From an uncultured Lachnospiraceae bacterium (GTDB lineage Bacteria; Bacillota; Clostridia; Lachnospirales; Lachnospiraceae): a stretch of 9,256 nucleotides of DNA. The translations under genes and the position numbers were made by a program. Shown piece after piece: positions 1 through 6,558 of this stretch. The stretch lies in assembly GCA_910586205.1 (NCBI GenBank), contig CAJUGD010000059.1:1-9256 (forward strand). Reading direction: 5' to 3'. The number at the start of each line of letters is the position of its first letter. The stretch's first letter is position 1. The notes under the pieces were generated by a model. The model was not told the DNA's origin. It saw only the letters and a program-made list of their open reading frames with translations, and searched no databases.

Positions 1-36
1 CAGTGGGGAGCCGAGTTCCTGTATGAAACAAGATAG
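1..36 (+). CDS. Possible 3' end of an upstream gene (partial)
   Basis: Frame 1 is open from the window edge and ends at TAG 34-36, giving the tail QWGAEFLYETR. It faintly resembles the C-terminal tail of the first VgrG-like protein (SGGEFRLQ), which would fit another spike gene upstream, but eleven residues cannot establish this. The main support is positional: every other gene here is on the same strand and tightly packed, so an upstream gene ending here is expected. Confidence 0.25.
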   Translation, partial: QWGAEFLYETR

Positions 37-51
37 ACGGAATAGTTTAAC

Positions 52-64
52 GGAGAGGAGGGAG
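52..64 (+). promoter_or_regulatory. Strong Shine-Dalgarno before a nine-codon open frame
   Basis: A purine run, GGAGAGGAGGGAG, ends two bases before the ATG at 67. Its GAGGAGG core has good complementarity to the 16S anti-Shine-Dalgarno and suitable spacing for 67, but it lies too far from the longer reading frame (ATG 104 or 122). It therefore appears to serve the mini-frame rather than the first large gene. Confidence 0.45.
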
Positions 65-66
65 CT

Positions 67-96
67 ATGTGTATAAAATATTCCTTTATGAAATAG
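67..96 (+). CDS. Nine-codon mini-ORF (possible leader peptide or frameshifted gene start)
   Basis: ATG 67 to TAG 94-96 encodes MCIKYSFMK. It carries the best ribosome binding site in the first 120 bases. It is not in frame with the following gene (offset 37 bases). It stops 7 bases before ATG 104 and 25 before ATG 122, so it could deliver ribosomes for coupled re-initiation, or it could be the remnant of an N-terminus separated by an indel. The peptide shows no attenuator-like codon run. It may also be chance. Confidence 0.22.
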   Translation: MCIKYSFMK

Positions 97-109
97 AAAG
101 CTCATGGAC

Positions 110-115
110 GAGGTG
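110..115 (+). promoter_or_regulatory. Ribosome binding site favouring ATG 122
   Basis: GAGGTG lies 6 bases before ATG 122, whereas ATG 104 has only a weak GAAAG upstream. This is why the gene is started at 122; the in-frame ATG 104 would add six residues (MDEVRQ). Confidence 0.45.
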
Positions 116-121
116 AGGCAG

Positions 122-703
122 ATGGGGAAAAAATATATAGACGAAAAACTGGCCAAAGCCAGGAGGACATACATAGAGGACATGATTAACCAGAAAGAGG
201 ATAAAGGGGTATGGAAGGGAAAGGTTTATTCGCTGGTTCCTTATATGGTGGGTCGATTGGATTTTTGCGTGAAGGTTCCGGATTTTTTATTGCAGGCCTT
301 ACAGGAAAGTCAGGAAGCCGCCGTCTGCCCGGACTCCCTGTTTGCCTGTATGGCGTCCGTGAAAGACATGGTATCCATTACATTTTATGTGACAAAAAAA
401 GAAAAAATATATGAGCCGTCAGAAATCCATTTGCTGTTTGGACGATTATTTCCAGGGAACCATTTAAGCCCTATAGAGTGTATGGGGGAAAGGGGTGGTG
501 TGCATTATTTTGATTACATCAAGGATGAGTTCGGAACTCCTTTTTTACATACCATTTTTATATTTGAAACAGGAAACAGACAGATACTGGGGCATTTAAA
601 CGGCGAGGCGCAAGAGTGGGAGAACCTGATACAGATGAGGGATAAAATACTGATTACAGTTGAGAGGAGAGATTTCTTTGAGAGAAACGAAAGTGAAGAT
701 TGA
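122..703 (+). CDS. Unrecognised small protein preceding VgrG-like gene 1; candidate spike/effector chaperone
   Basis: I do not recognise this 193-residue protein by family. It has a basic, helical N-terminus (about 1-35, rich in Lys/Arg) and then a mixed alpha/beta body, with no signal peptide or membrane segment. Its last third lines up with the C-terminal third of the protein at 2087-2743: both have YFDY (here about 129-132), a short loop, an amphipathic strand ending in FxxE-type residues, a Leu-Gly pair, and a final helix with Trp leading into a hydrophobic stretch and a Val-Glu or Met-Glu-Glu end. That layout resembles the DcrB/PsbP (DUF1795, EagR-like) fold, whose members act as effector chaperones in some type VI systems. 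This is an inference from pattern, not a match. It overlaps the next gene by 26 bases, suggesting translational coupling with spike protein 1. Codon use is AT-rich. ATG 104 is the alternative start. Confidence 0.7.
   Translation: MGKKYIDEKLAKARRTYIEDMINQKEDKGVWKGKVYSLVPYMVGRLDFCVKVPDFLLQALQESQEAAVCPDSLFACMASVKDMVSITFYVTKKEKIYEPSEIHLLFGRLFPGNHLSPIECMGERGGVHYFDYIKDEFGTPFLHTIFIFETGNRQILGHLNGEAQEWENLIQMRDKILITVERRDFFERNESED
665..669 (+). promoter_or_regulatory. Ribosome binding site supporting TTG start at 678
   Basis: AGGAG within the purine run 662-672 lies 8 bases before TTG 678. The longer TTG start at 660 overlaps this run itself and has nothing comparable upstream, so 678 is preferred. A GTG at 693 is a further, less well-spaced option. 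Confidence 0.5.
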
Positions 704-2042
704 TCCGTTTGGGTTTGTCTGCCTGGAAGATATAGAGATTGATCAAAAAGTAAACGAACATGCAAGGGCTGTGGTATATGGCTTGCTGGATAGCGAGCAT
801 ATGGATGAATACCGGGAAATGCTTCTGAATGACGATTTATGGGTTAAGATCCGGATTTTCGGGGAGGGTATGGAGAAGGATTTCTTTTGTGGAATCGTAA
901 AGGCATATGAATTGCATGGCAAGGATTCCCTTTATTATTTAAAGCTGGAATTGGTCAGCGGGACATATCTGATGGATCAAAGGCAGCACATACGGGTATT
1001 CCAGGAAGAACAGAAAACTTATGAAAAAATGTATGAAGTGATTACCAAAGAGTATTTCCAGAATGGGGTTGTGACCAGCAAGGGAGCTGACAGGACAGTA
1101 AAGGATTTGGTCGTGCAATATAAAGAAACGGATTGGGAGTTTGCAAAACGTTTGGCAGCCAAGAGCGGAGAGTTCCTGATACCGGAGGTTCTGACTATGG
1201 GAACCCGTTATTTTACAAAATTTCCCAAGCGGGAAACCGTAGTGCTGCCAGAGTCCGAACGATATAAGAGATATAAAAAGCGCTTAGTTCCGGACATGGA
1301 AAGAAGTATTGGGGCATTAGGCTTTACAAGCAGGGAAATACATAGTATGGGGGATCAGGTGATGGTTGGCGGGAGAGCGTTTTGTATTTTTGGAATACAG
1401 TCCCGCTTGCATCAGGGGGAGCTTTTGCATGAGTATCATTTGGTTTTGGAGGAAGAACGCTTTTCTAATAAAAAGCATGGGGAGCGTATAGCAGGGGTAT
1501 CTATGCTGGGGACAGTGAAGAAAGTAAAGAGGGACATGGTTTTTGTTGAATTAGTGGAGGATGAGTATAGAAGCAGATCCTACCGCTGGTTTCCATTCTC
1601 AACCGTATATTCCTCACAAGATGGCACAGGATGGTATTGTATGCCGGAAGAAGGGGATCAGATCCGTCTTCATTTCCCGGATCCAGACGAAAGGAATGCC
1701 TATGTGATCAGTGCAGTCCATTTACCCACGGAAAGCGGCCGCTTGAATCCGGATGAAAAATCTTTCAAGAATAAATATAACAAAGAAATCCGTTTCACAC
1801 CGAAAGGGATTCTGATTACAAACAATGCAGGGAGTTTTATAGAGATATCCGATGATCATGGGATCTGGATCGAGAGTGACAAGGACATCCGTATCCGTGC
1901 CAAAGGCCAGATGACAGTGGCAAGTGAAGATCAGGATGTTACCTTGTCAGCAGAGAATGTTTTAAGGATTAAGCAAAAGGAAACAAGCATTAAATTGAGC
2001 GAGGATATTATTGTGTCTGGTGGGGAGTTCCGATTGCAGTAG
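678..2042 (+). CDS. VgrG-like contractile injection system spike protein 1
   Basis: A 454-residue spike protein of the VgrG/Pvc8/phage gpD type, which trimerises at the tip of a contractile tail. The order of parts is: gp27/gpD-like region (about 1-265) carrying the conserved VQYKETDWEF segment (146-155) found in all four spike proteins here; a gp5-like OB-fold (about 270-348) with GVSMLGTV, a DGTGWYCMPE turn (315-324) and RLHFP; then a beta-strand-rich, Ile/Val-alternating spike (about 368-454) with no obvious toxin domain. At this length it is shorter than typical proteobacterial VgrG and closer to compact eCIS/phage versions. It starts at TTG inside the preceding gene, so the two are likely co-translated. 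It is more AT-rich than spike genes 2 and 3 and the most diverged in the DGSGWYCMP region. It likely delivers cargo bound to its tip rather than carrying a fused effector. Confidence 0.85.
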   Translation: MRETKVKIDPFGFVCLEDIEIDQKVNEHARAVVYGLLDSEHMDEYREMLLNDDLWVKIRIFGEGMEKDFFCGIVKAYELHGKDSLYYLKLELVSGTYLMDQRQHIRVFQEEQKTYEKMYEVITKEYFQNGVVTSKGADRTVKDLVVQYKETDWEFAKRLAAKSGEFLIPEVLTMGTRYFTKFPKRETVVLPESERYKRYKKRLVPDMERSIGALGFTSREIHSMGDQVMVGGRAFCIFGIQSRLHQGELLHEYHLVLEEERFSNKKHGERIAGVSMLGTVKKVKRDMVFVELVEDEYRSRSYRWFPFSTVYSSQDGTGWYCMPEEGDQIRLHFPDPDERNAYVISAVHLPTESGRLNPDEKSFKNKYNKEIRFTPKGILITNNAGSFIEISDDHGIWIESDKDIRIRAKGQMTVASEDQDVTLSAENVLRIKQKETSIKLSEDIIVSGGEFRLQ

Positions 2043-2086
2043 TAAAGAGCGAGGAGAGTACAAAAACAACAGGGAGGAGGCATTTT

Positions 2087-2743
2087 ATGGAGATGGACCG
2101 TTCTATCGCGCTGCTTGCCCGGGCGGCGCGGGAGGAAAGAGAAAGGGAAGAACAAAGAGGGCTTGAGCCGGAAACACCAGAGACGCCAGAAACATCAAGT
2201 ACGCCAAAAACACCAGACACAAAGGAGAGTCCTGTATATATACGGGAGGAAGTGATGGAGGGAATCCGCAAAGGGCAGGTTATGTTTGACGGGCTGTCTA
2301 TTTCCTTTACGGAGAGGGAAATCCTTTACGGGGCATGGAGGTTTCCCTGGATGGAGGACTTTTTTGATACAGAGAGGGAAGAAAAGGATTGTGTGTTCTG
2401 GTTCTGCAAGGAATGGGCAGTCTCTATGATTCTTGCGCTGGGTGACTGTACCGGGGAGCAGCCGCCCATGGAGGAATGGATTCAGGGGTCTGTGGATGTG
2501 TTGAAGGAAAGGAATCTGTATCCACGGCTGCTCAACCGTCAGAAACAGGGGGAGCTGGAATATTTTGATTACAGTCTTCCCACTGCCAGTGGGCGCACCT
2601 ATTCCATCGGGTTCCGCTGGGAGAGGGAGGGGAAGCTTTTGGGCGGCGCCTTTACCTGTATGGACCAGGACCGGGAGTGGATGGGGGTGTTGTTGGAGGC
2701 TGTCCTGCTTGTGATGGAAGAAAGAAACCGGGGAGGAGAATGA
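2087..2743 (+). CDS. Small Thr/Pro-linker protein with possible DcrB/PsbP-like fold; candidate effector chaperone
   Basis: A 218-residue protein started by ATG 2087, with GGGAGGAGG six bases upstream. It has a charged helical N-terminus (1-26, Arg/Glu rich), a flexible linker of TP/ETP repeats (about 28-48), and a globular domain (about 66-215). The domain reads strand (SISF), Trp/Phe-rich segment, strand (SMILALG), helix (128-141), strands around YFDY (159-162), a strand pair ending in LLGGAF, then a C-terminal helix with Trp198. This order is what one expects of the Mog1/PsbP/DcrB (DUF1795, EagR-like) fold used by some type VI effector chaperones. I infer this from pattern; no family signature is certain. 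The C-terminal third resembles the protein at 122-703. It sits two bases before spike gene 2, suggesting a partner role for spike proteins 2 and/or 3. No signal peptide or membrane segment is seen. Confidence 0.75.
   Translation: MEMDRSIALLARAAREEREREEQRGLEPETPETPETSSTPKTPDTKESPVYIREEVMEGIRKGQVMFDGLSISFTEREILYGAWRFPWMEDFFDTEREEKDCVFWFCKEWAVSMILALGDCTGEQPPMEEWIQGSVDVLKERNLYPRLLNRQKQGELEYFDYSLPTASGRTYSIGFRWEREGKLLGGAFTCMDQDREWMGVLLEAVLLVMEERNRGGE
2168..2220 (+). repeat. Degenerate short repeat encoding a Thr/Pro-rich linker
   Basis: Imperfect nine-base units of the type GAAACACCA/GAGACGCCA/AAAACACCA encode the ETP, ETP, KTP series of the protein at 2087-2743. Such low-complexity stretches expand and contract easily, and the linker length may vary between strains. 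Confidence 0.5.
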
Positions 2744-2744
2744 G

Positions 2745-4124
2745 ATGGAGAGAGAAGCCATTACGTATAAGGATCTGGTTATGACGGTTGGGGAGATTGC
2801 TGTGCCGGTGATTTCCCTGGAGATCCAGGAAGGCATGAACCGGCATGGGCTTTTGGACCTGACGGCAGTGACCGAACAGGAAACCAAGGAATATCTTTTG
2901 TATGAAGGAGAGGGGAATGTGTTCCTCTATGCTCTTTTGGAGGAGCCGTTATGTCTGTTTTGTGGGATTGTGCTCCATATGGAGGTGTCTGGGGACGGGG
3001 GACTTTTTTTCATCCATATCCAGGCTGTGACCAATAGTTGGCTTTTGGATTTTAAGAAGTTTCATGTTTCTTTTCAGGACATGGCCATGACCTCTCATGC
3101 CCTGCTTTTAAAAGCGCTGGAGCCTTATCCCGGGGTGGAGCTTTTGATTTCCATTCCGGACGGGCCGGTGGGGCAGATCATGATGCAGTACCAGGAAACC
3201 AGCTGGGAGTTTTTAAAGCGGTTTTTGTCCCACTATGGAGCCTGCCTATACACGGACAGCGCCAGCGGCCAGATCCGGCTGTATGCAGGGCTTTCCGGGG
3301 AGGAGATGGCTGTGGAGTGGGAGGGGATGCCGTATCTCATATACCGGAACCTGGCTTTCAAAGGTAGGACGGGAAAGGCCCAGGCAGTGTACCAGGTGAA
3401 TGCCTGTGAGCTTCTTCCTTTGGGATCTAAGGTGGTTTTCCAAGGGCAGGAGCTTTTTGTGGGAGGGATTGTGAGAACCCTTGAGGACGGGCTGCTGGTG
3501 AATCAGTACAGCCTGTATTTTGCAGAGGGCCTGGAGATAAAAAAATACCACAACCCGCTTTTGGCAGGGGTGTCTGTCTTTGGGACCGTTACCGGGGTGC
3601 AGAGGGATCGGGTAAGGGTGAGGATGGTGACGGACGCTTCGGGAACCTGTCAGGATGCCTTTTATTTCCCCTATTCCACTGTGGCTGCTTCGCCGGACGG
3701 AAGCGGATGGTATTGTATGCCCAAGGCAGGGGATTCGGTGCGGATCTTTTTCCCGGAAAGGGATGAGAAGGAAGGGTATGCTGTCTCCAGTATCTTAGGG
3801 CAGGTTTCCCAGTCCGGGGGGAACCCGGACCGGAAGAACATCACCACCCCGGACCAGAAGACGGTGCAGTTCATTGACGGCGGGATCCTGTTGGCAGTGA
3901 GGGACGGAAAAGGGTCTGTCAAGCTGATGAACAACGGGATGGCGGAGGTTTGTTCCGATACGGGGATCCGGCTGGGGGCAGCGTCCACAGGGGCAATCCA
4001 GGCAGGGGGAAAGGTGACGCTGAAGGCTGGAACCAAGGTACGGCTTCAGGGCCTTCAGGACAGCATTTCCATGGAGGAAGGGAAGATTGTAATGGACGGA
4101 TGGAGGATTTTGAGCAATAGCTGA
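2745..4124 (+). CDS. VgrG-like contractile injection system spike protein 2
   Basis: A 459-residue spike protein with the same layout as the others: gp27/gpD-like region (about 1-265) with MQYQETSWEFLKR (147-159), gp5-like OB-fold (about 274-352) with GVSVFGTV, SPDGSGWYCMP (316-326) and RIFFP, then a Gly/Val-rich beta spike (about 366-459) ending in DGWRILSNS. It should trimerise and cap the inner tube, acting as puncturing device and cargo carrier. ATG 2745 follows the previous stop by one base, with GGAGGAG six bases upstream (2732-2738). The C-terminal spike differs from those of spikes 1 and 3 and has no recognisable toxin domain. Codon use is GC-rich (many CGG and GGG codons), unlike spike gene 1. 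It shares a 28-base identical block with spike gene 3. Confidence 0.87.
   Translation: MEREAITYKDLVMTVGEIAVPVISLEIQEGMNRHGLLDLTAVTEQETKEYLLYEGEGNVFLYALLEEPLCLFCGIVLHMEVSGDGGLFFIHIQAVTNSWLLDFKKFHVSFQDMAMTSHALLLKALEPYPGVELLISIPDGPVGQIMMQYQETSWEFLKRFLSHYGACLYTDSASGQIRLYAGLSGEEMAVEWEGMPYLIYRNLAFKGRTGKAQAVYQVNACELLPLGSKVVFQGQELFVGGIVRTLEDGLLVNQYSLYFAEGLEIKKYHNPLLAGVSVFGTVTGVQRDRVRVRMVTDASGTCQDAFYFPYSTVAASPDGSGWYCMPKAGDSVRIFFPERDEKEGYAVSSILGQVSQSGGNPDRKNITTPDQKTVQFIDGGILLAVRDGKGSVKLMNNGMAEVCSDTGIRLGAASTGAIQAGGKVTLKAGTKVRLQGLQDSISMEEGKIVMDGWRILSNS
3685..3712 (+). repeat. 28-base direct repeat, copy 1 (OB-fold region of spike gene 2)
   Basis: Identical to 5086-5113 and encoding the SPDGSGWY turn. 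The similarity continues with a few mismatches from about 3669 to 3720 at a constant offset of 1401 bases. It is far more conserved than the surrounding genes, including at third codon positions, and is a possible site of recombination between spike genes 2 and 3. Confidence 0.8.
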
Positions 4125-4136
4125 CGGAGGAAGGGT

Positions 4137-5525
4137 ATGGCGTACAGTTTACATGATTTATGGGTGGAAGGGATTCCCCTTACAGGGATCCGCTTCTGTG
4201 TGATCGAAAATCAGATGGGGGAGCATGGGATCCTAAAACTTCAGGGGTATTTTGAGGATGAGGCGGCGCTTTACGAGCTGCCGGAGAACAGCCCTGTCCA
4301 GGTATGGGCAGGCAGGGAGGGGGAAAAGGAGCTTCTTTTTTCCGGGGTGGTGACAGAGCTTACAGTCTCGGCTGCCGCCGGGGTAAGGCAGGCCGTGACG
4401 GAGGCCAAAAGCTGGAGCTGGATGCTGGATCAGGCAAAAAAATCCCGTTCGTTTCAAAATCCGGGATTGGGATATAAGGAGCTGGTGGCCAGGGTGCTGG
4501 CAGACTATCCGGGAAGCGACTGTTTCTATGCAGCGCCGGAGGCAGAAGCCGGGAGGCTTATCGTCCAGTATGAGGAGACGGACTGGGAGTTTTTGCAGAG
4601 GGTTTTGTCGGGAATAGGGGCCGCCCTTACTCCGGACTGCTGTCAGGAGGGAATCCGGCTTTATGCAGGGATTCCCAATCTGCCGGAGGAGAATGTTTTC
4701 TACCGGGTCTTAAAGATGGAAAAGGATATGGGCTCCTGTTATGCAAAAAAGGCCAACGGCTGTCCGGCCCATGGGGCTGACTTTACACGGTACTGGATAT
4801 CGTCCGGAAAGCGGCTGGGAATCTTCGGACAGGTTTTGGCAGGGGGAGGGATGTTTACGGTATTTTATTGCCGGTACGAGTTTGACCGGGAGGAGATGAC
4901 GGGGATCTATGGTCTTCAGCCGGCGGGCGGACTTTTGGTGTTAAAAAAGTGGCCGATGCATCTGATCGGCGTGGCTTTGTCCGGGACGGTTGCGGGGGTT
5001 TCAGGGGACCAGGTGCAGGTGATGCTGGATATAGACCGGGAAAATGGGGGGACGGCGGATTGGTGGATGCCCTATTCCACCTTGTCTGCTTCGCCGGACG
5101 GAAGCGGATGGTACTGTATGCCAGAGATAGGGGACCGGGTGCGGGTGTATTTTCCGACTAAAAAGGAGGAGGAGGCAGTGGCTTTAAGCGCAGTCAGCGG
5201 TTACAAAGGGGCGGAGAGGATGAATAATCCTAACGCCCGATACTTAAAGACCAAGTCAGGCCAGGAGCTTTCTCTGGTTCCGGGACATCTGAAGCTTTCC
5301 TGCGGCGGTGCGTCTTCTCTGTCCATCGGGGAGGACGGTTCTATTTCGGTCAGCGCGGCCAGTCAGGTGCAGGTGTGCGCAAAGGGGAACGTGACCATCC
5401 AGGCAGGGGAGGAGCTGATCCTGCAGGCCGGTAAAAGTTTGCAGATGTCAAGCACGGACGGAGGGACGGTGAGGCTGGAACCACAGATTATCCGGATTCA
5501 GGGTTCCCAGGTGACACTGGATTAA
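4137..5525 (+). CDS. VgrG-like contractile injection system spike protein 3
   Basis: A 462-residue spike protein. The gp27/gpD-like region (about 1-270) carries VQYEETDWEFLQR (143-155). The OB-fold (about 277-355) has GVALSGTV, SPDGSGWYCMP (319-329) and RVYFP. The C-terminal spike (about 365-462) runs through LKTKSGQELSL and alternating hydrophobic strands to a short VTLD end, with no fused effector evident. ATG 4137 has GGAGG six bases upstream and follows the previous stop by 12 bases. It is the last of three adjacent spike genes and is followed by the pentapeptide, Imm11-like and PAAR-like genes. Its N-terminal half diverges widely from spike 2 despite the conserved core motifs, so the paralogs are old or have been diversified. 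Confidence 0.87.
   Translation: MAYSLHDLWVEGIPLTGIRFCVIENQMGEHGILKLQGYFEDEAALYELPENSPVQVWAGREGEKELLFSGVVTELTVSAAAGVRQAVTEAKSWSWMLDQAKKSRSFQNPGLGYKELVARVLADYPGSDCFYAAPEAEAGRLIVQYEETDWEFLQRVLSGIGAALTPDCCQEGIRLYAGIPNLPEENVFYRVLKMEKDMGSCYAKKANGCPAHGADFTRYWISSGKRLGIFGQVLAGGGMFTVFYCRYEFDREEMTGIYGLQPAGGLLVLKKWPMHLIGVALSGTVAGVSGDQVQVMLDIDRENGGTADWWMPYSTLSASPDGSGWYCMPEIGDRVRVYFPTKKEEEAVALSAVSGYKGAERMNNPNARYLKTKSGQELSLVPGHLKLSCGGASSLSIGEDGSISVSAASQVQVCAKGNVTIQAGEELILQAGKSLQMSSTDGGTVRLEPQIIRIQGSQVTLD
5086..5113 (+). repeat. 28-base direct repeat, copy 2 (OB-fold region of spike gene 3)
   Basis: The partner of 3685-3712, in the same reading frame of the paralogous gene and encoding the same SPDGSGWY turn. 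Confidence 0.8.
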
Positions 5526-5561
5526 GATGTGTTCTCGGAATCTTGTGCAATGGAAAGGAAT

Positions 5562-5565
5562 GGAG
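5562..5565 (+). promoter_or_regulatory. Ribosome binding site favouring ATG 5572
   Basis: GGAG lies six bases before ATG 5572, with AAAGGA a little further upstream. The longer in-frame ATG 5527 has only a weak AGGTGA twelve bases upstream, and the fifteen residues it would add do not look like a structured N-terminus. ATG 5560 is spaced too close to any purine run. Confidence 0.4.
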
Positions 5566-5571
5566 AAACGT

Positions 5572-6558
5572 ATGATACGGAAGGAAGCATGGGAGAGATA
5601 CCAGGAGGAAATAAATGGGACTATCCAGGCGTACCGGGAGGAAATGGGAAAGCATCTTTCCGGGCGGGCAAAGGAATTGGAGGGGATTGTGGCGGACGCC
5701 GTGGACAGGCTGAGGGAACCGATTTTAAAGCAGAGGAAGACCCCGCTTTGTTATGTTCATTTTTCTTTTCTGCGGGTGGATTTGATCCGGAGGGATTATC
5801 GGCTGTTGGCGCAGGGCATGGATGAGCGGTGGTATCTGGATACGGAACCGGCAGAGGCAGCGGCAAAGACCGGGGAGCTTTTCGCGCCTTTTGATCGGCT
5901 GTGGGACAGCCTGACCGAACAGAGCCGTAAATACGCGGGTTATGTAAATGCATATGATATCCGGAGTCTGATTTTTGAGGAGAAGGAACGGATTGACCGG
6001 AGCATTGCCTGCCTGCTGCGCTGGGGTTTGCGGGACTGGAAGGAGCGGGGGCTTTTTGCAGGGATCCCGTTCTCAAGGGAATGGATCCTGAAATGGGGGG
6101 AGTATTGGGGGGATAGTGAGATGCTGCTTCATGTGGATTGGAGGAGCAAGGGAATGGATGCCTGGAAGGAGGCGGTCCGGACCGCAGGCCACAAAAAAGA
6201 TGCCCTGGTGTTTGGGTGCTGGTATAAGGAGGAGCTGGAAGGGACGGAACTAAAGGAGCTGGACCTGCGCTTTTCGGTGTTTGAGAGGTGCAGCCTGAAA
6301 AGGATTTCCTTTGACGGCTGCAGTCTGGAAGGAAGCCGTTTTTCCGGGAGCCGGTTTGAGGAATGCCGCTTTTATGGCTGCTGTCTGACGGGGGCGGATT
6401 TCTCCGAATGTGCGTTTGAGAATGTGTCCTTTGAGGGAGCGGAATTGGCCGGGGCAGTTTTTCCGGCAGAGAGGGTGCCGTTTCTGCATCTGGATCCAAG
6501 GCAGCTCCAGAAGGTGATGCTGAAGCAGGGGGATGAGGAGGAGCAGAGGAAGTTATGA
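5572..6558 (+). CDS. Pentapeptide-repeat protein with a novel N-terminal domain
   Basis: A 328-residue protein (343 if ATG 5527 is used). The first 220 or so residues are mostly helical and Trp/Arg/Glu-rich, and I do not recognise them. From about 222 to 297 there are pentapeptide repeats of the A(D/N)LXX type, with central Leu or Phe every five residues (for example CSLEG, SRFSG, CRFYG, CCLTG, ADFSE, VSFEG). These form a right-handed quadrilateral beta-helix. A short charged tail ends in EEEQRKL. Pentapeptide proteins occur beside VgrG and PAAR genes in proteobacterial type VI loci, where some act as adaptors or cargo; the role here is unknown. The N-terminal part is not evidently the DUF2169 adaptor domain. 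No signal peptide or membrane segment is seen. The stop overlaps the next start as ATGA, implying coupling with the Imm11-like gene. Confidence 0.85.
   Translation: MIRKEAWERYQEEINGTIQAYREEMGKHLSGRAKELEGIVADAVDRLREPILKQRKTPLCYVHFSFLRVDLIRRDYRLLAQGMDERWYLDTEPAEAAAKTGELFAPFDRLWDSLTEQSRKYAGYVNAYDIRSLIFEEKERIDRSIACLLRWGLRDWKERGLFAGIPFSREWILKWGEYWGDSEMLLHVDWRSKGMDAWKEAVRTAGHKKDALVFGCWYKEELEGTELKELDLRFSVFERCSLKRISFDGCSLEGSRFSGSRFEECRFYGCCLTGADFSECAFENVSFEGAELAGAVFPAERVPFLHLDPRQLQKVMLKQGDEEEQRKL

Noticed and set aside
70..80. TATAAAAT-like -10 promoter element at the left edge.
   Set aside because: It lies downstream of the ribosome binding site and inside the mini-frame, and no convincing -35 box was seen at a 16-18 base distance.
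2043..2086. Intergenic gap between spike gene 1 and the next gene, checked for terminator or promoter.
   Set aside because: Only 44 purine-rich bases with a ribosome binding site; no inverted repeat with a T-run and no promoter boxes.
2195..2887. Minus-strand open frame spanning the candidate chaperone gene and the start of spike gene 2.
   Set aside because: Low-complexity, Pro/His/Leu-rich translation that crosses a real gene junction on the other strand; no sign of coding constraint.
4949..5161. Alternative plus-strand frame inside spike gene 3.
   Set aside because: Gly/Arg/Asp-rich out-of-frame reading of the conserved OB-fold region; the spike frame is supported by family motifs.
678..5525. 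Interpretation as an ordinary prophage tail region.
   Set aside because: Spike-type proteins also occur in phage tails, but three adjacent spike paralogs plus a fourth, a DUF4280 protein and an Imm11-like protein do not fit a phage tail module. This cannot be fully excluded without the flanks.
5621..6499. Long open frame on the minus strand across the pentapeptide gene.
   Set aside because: It is Pro/Ser-rich, has no domain pattern or suitable ribosome binding site, and is exactly opposite a gene with clear pentapeptide repeats. It is a shadow of GC-rich codon use.
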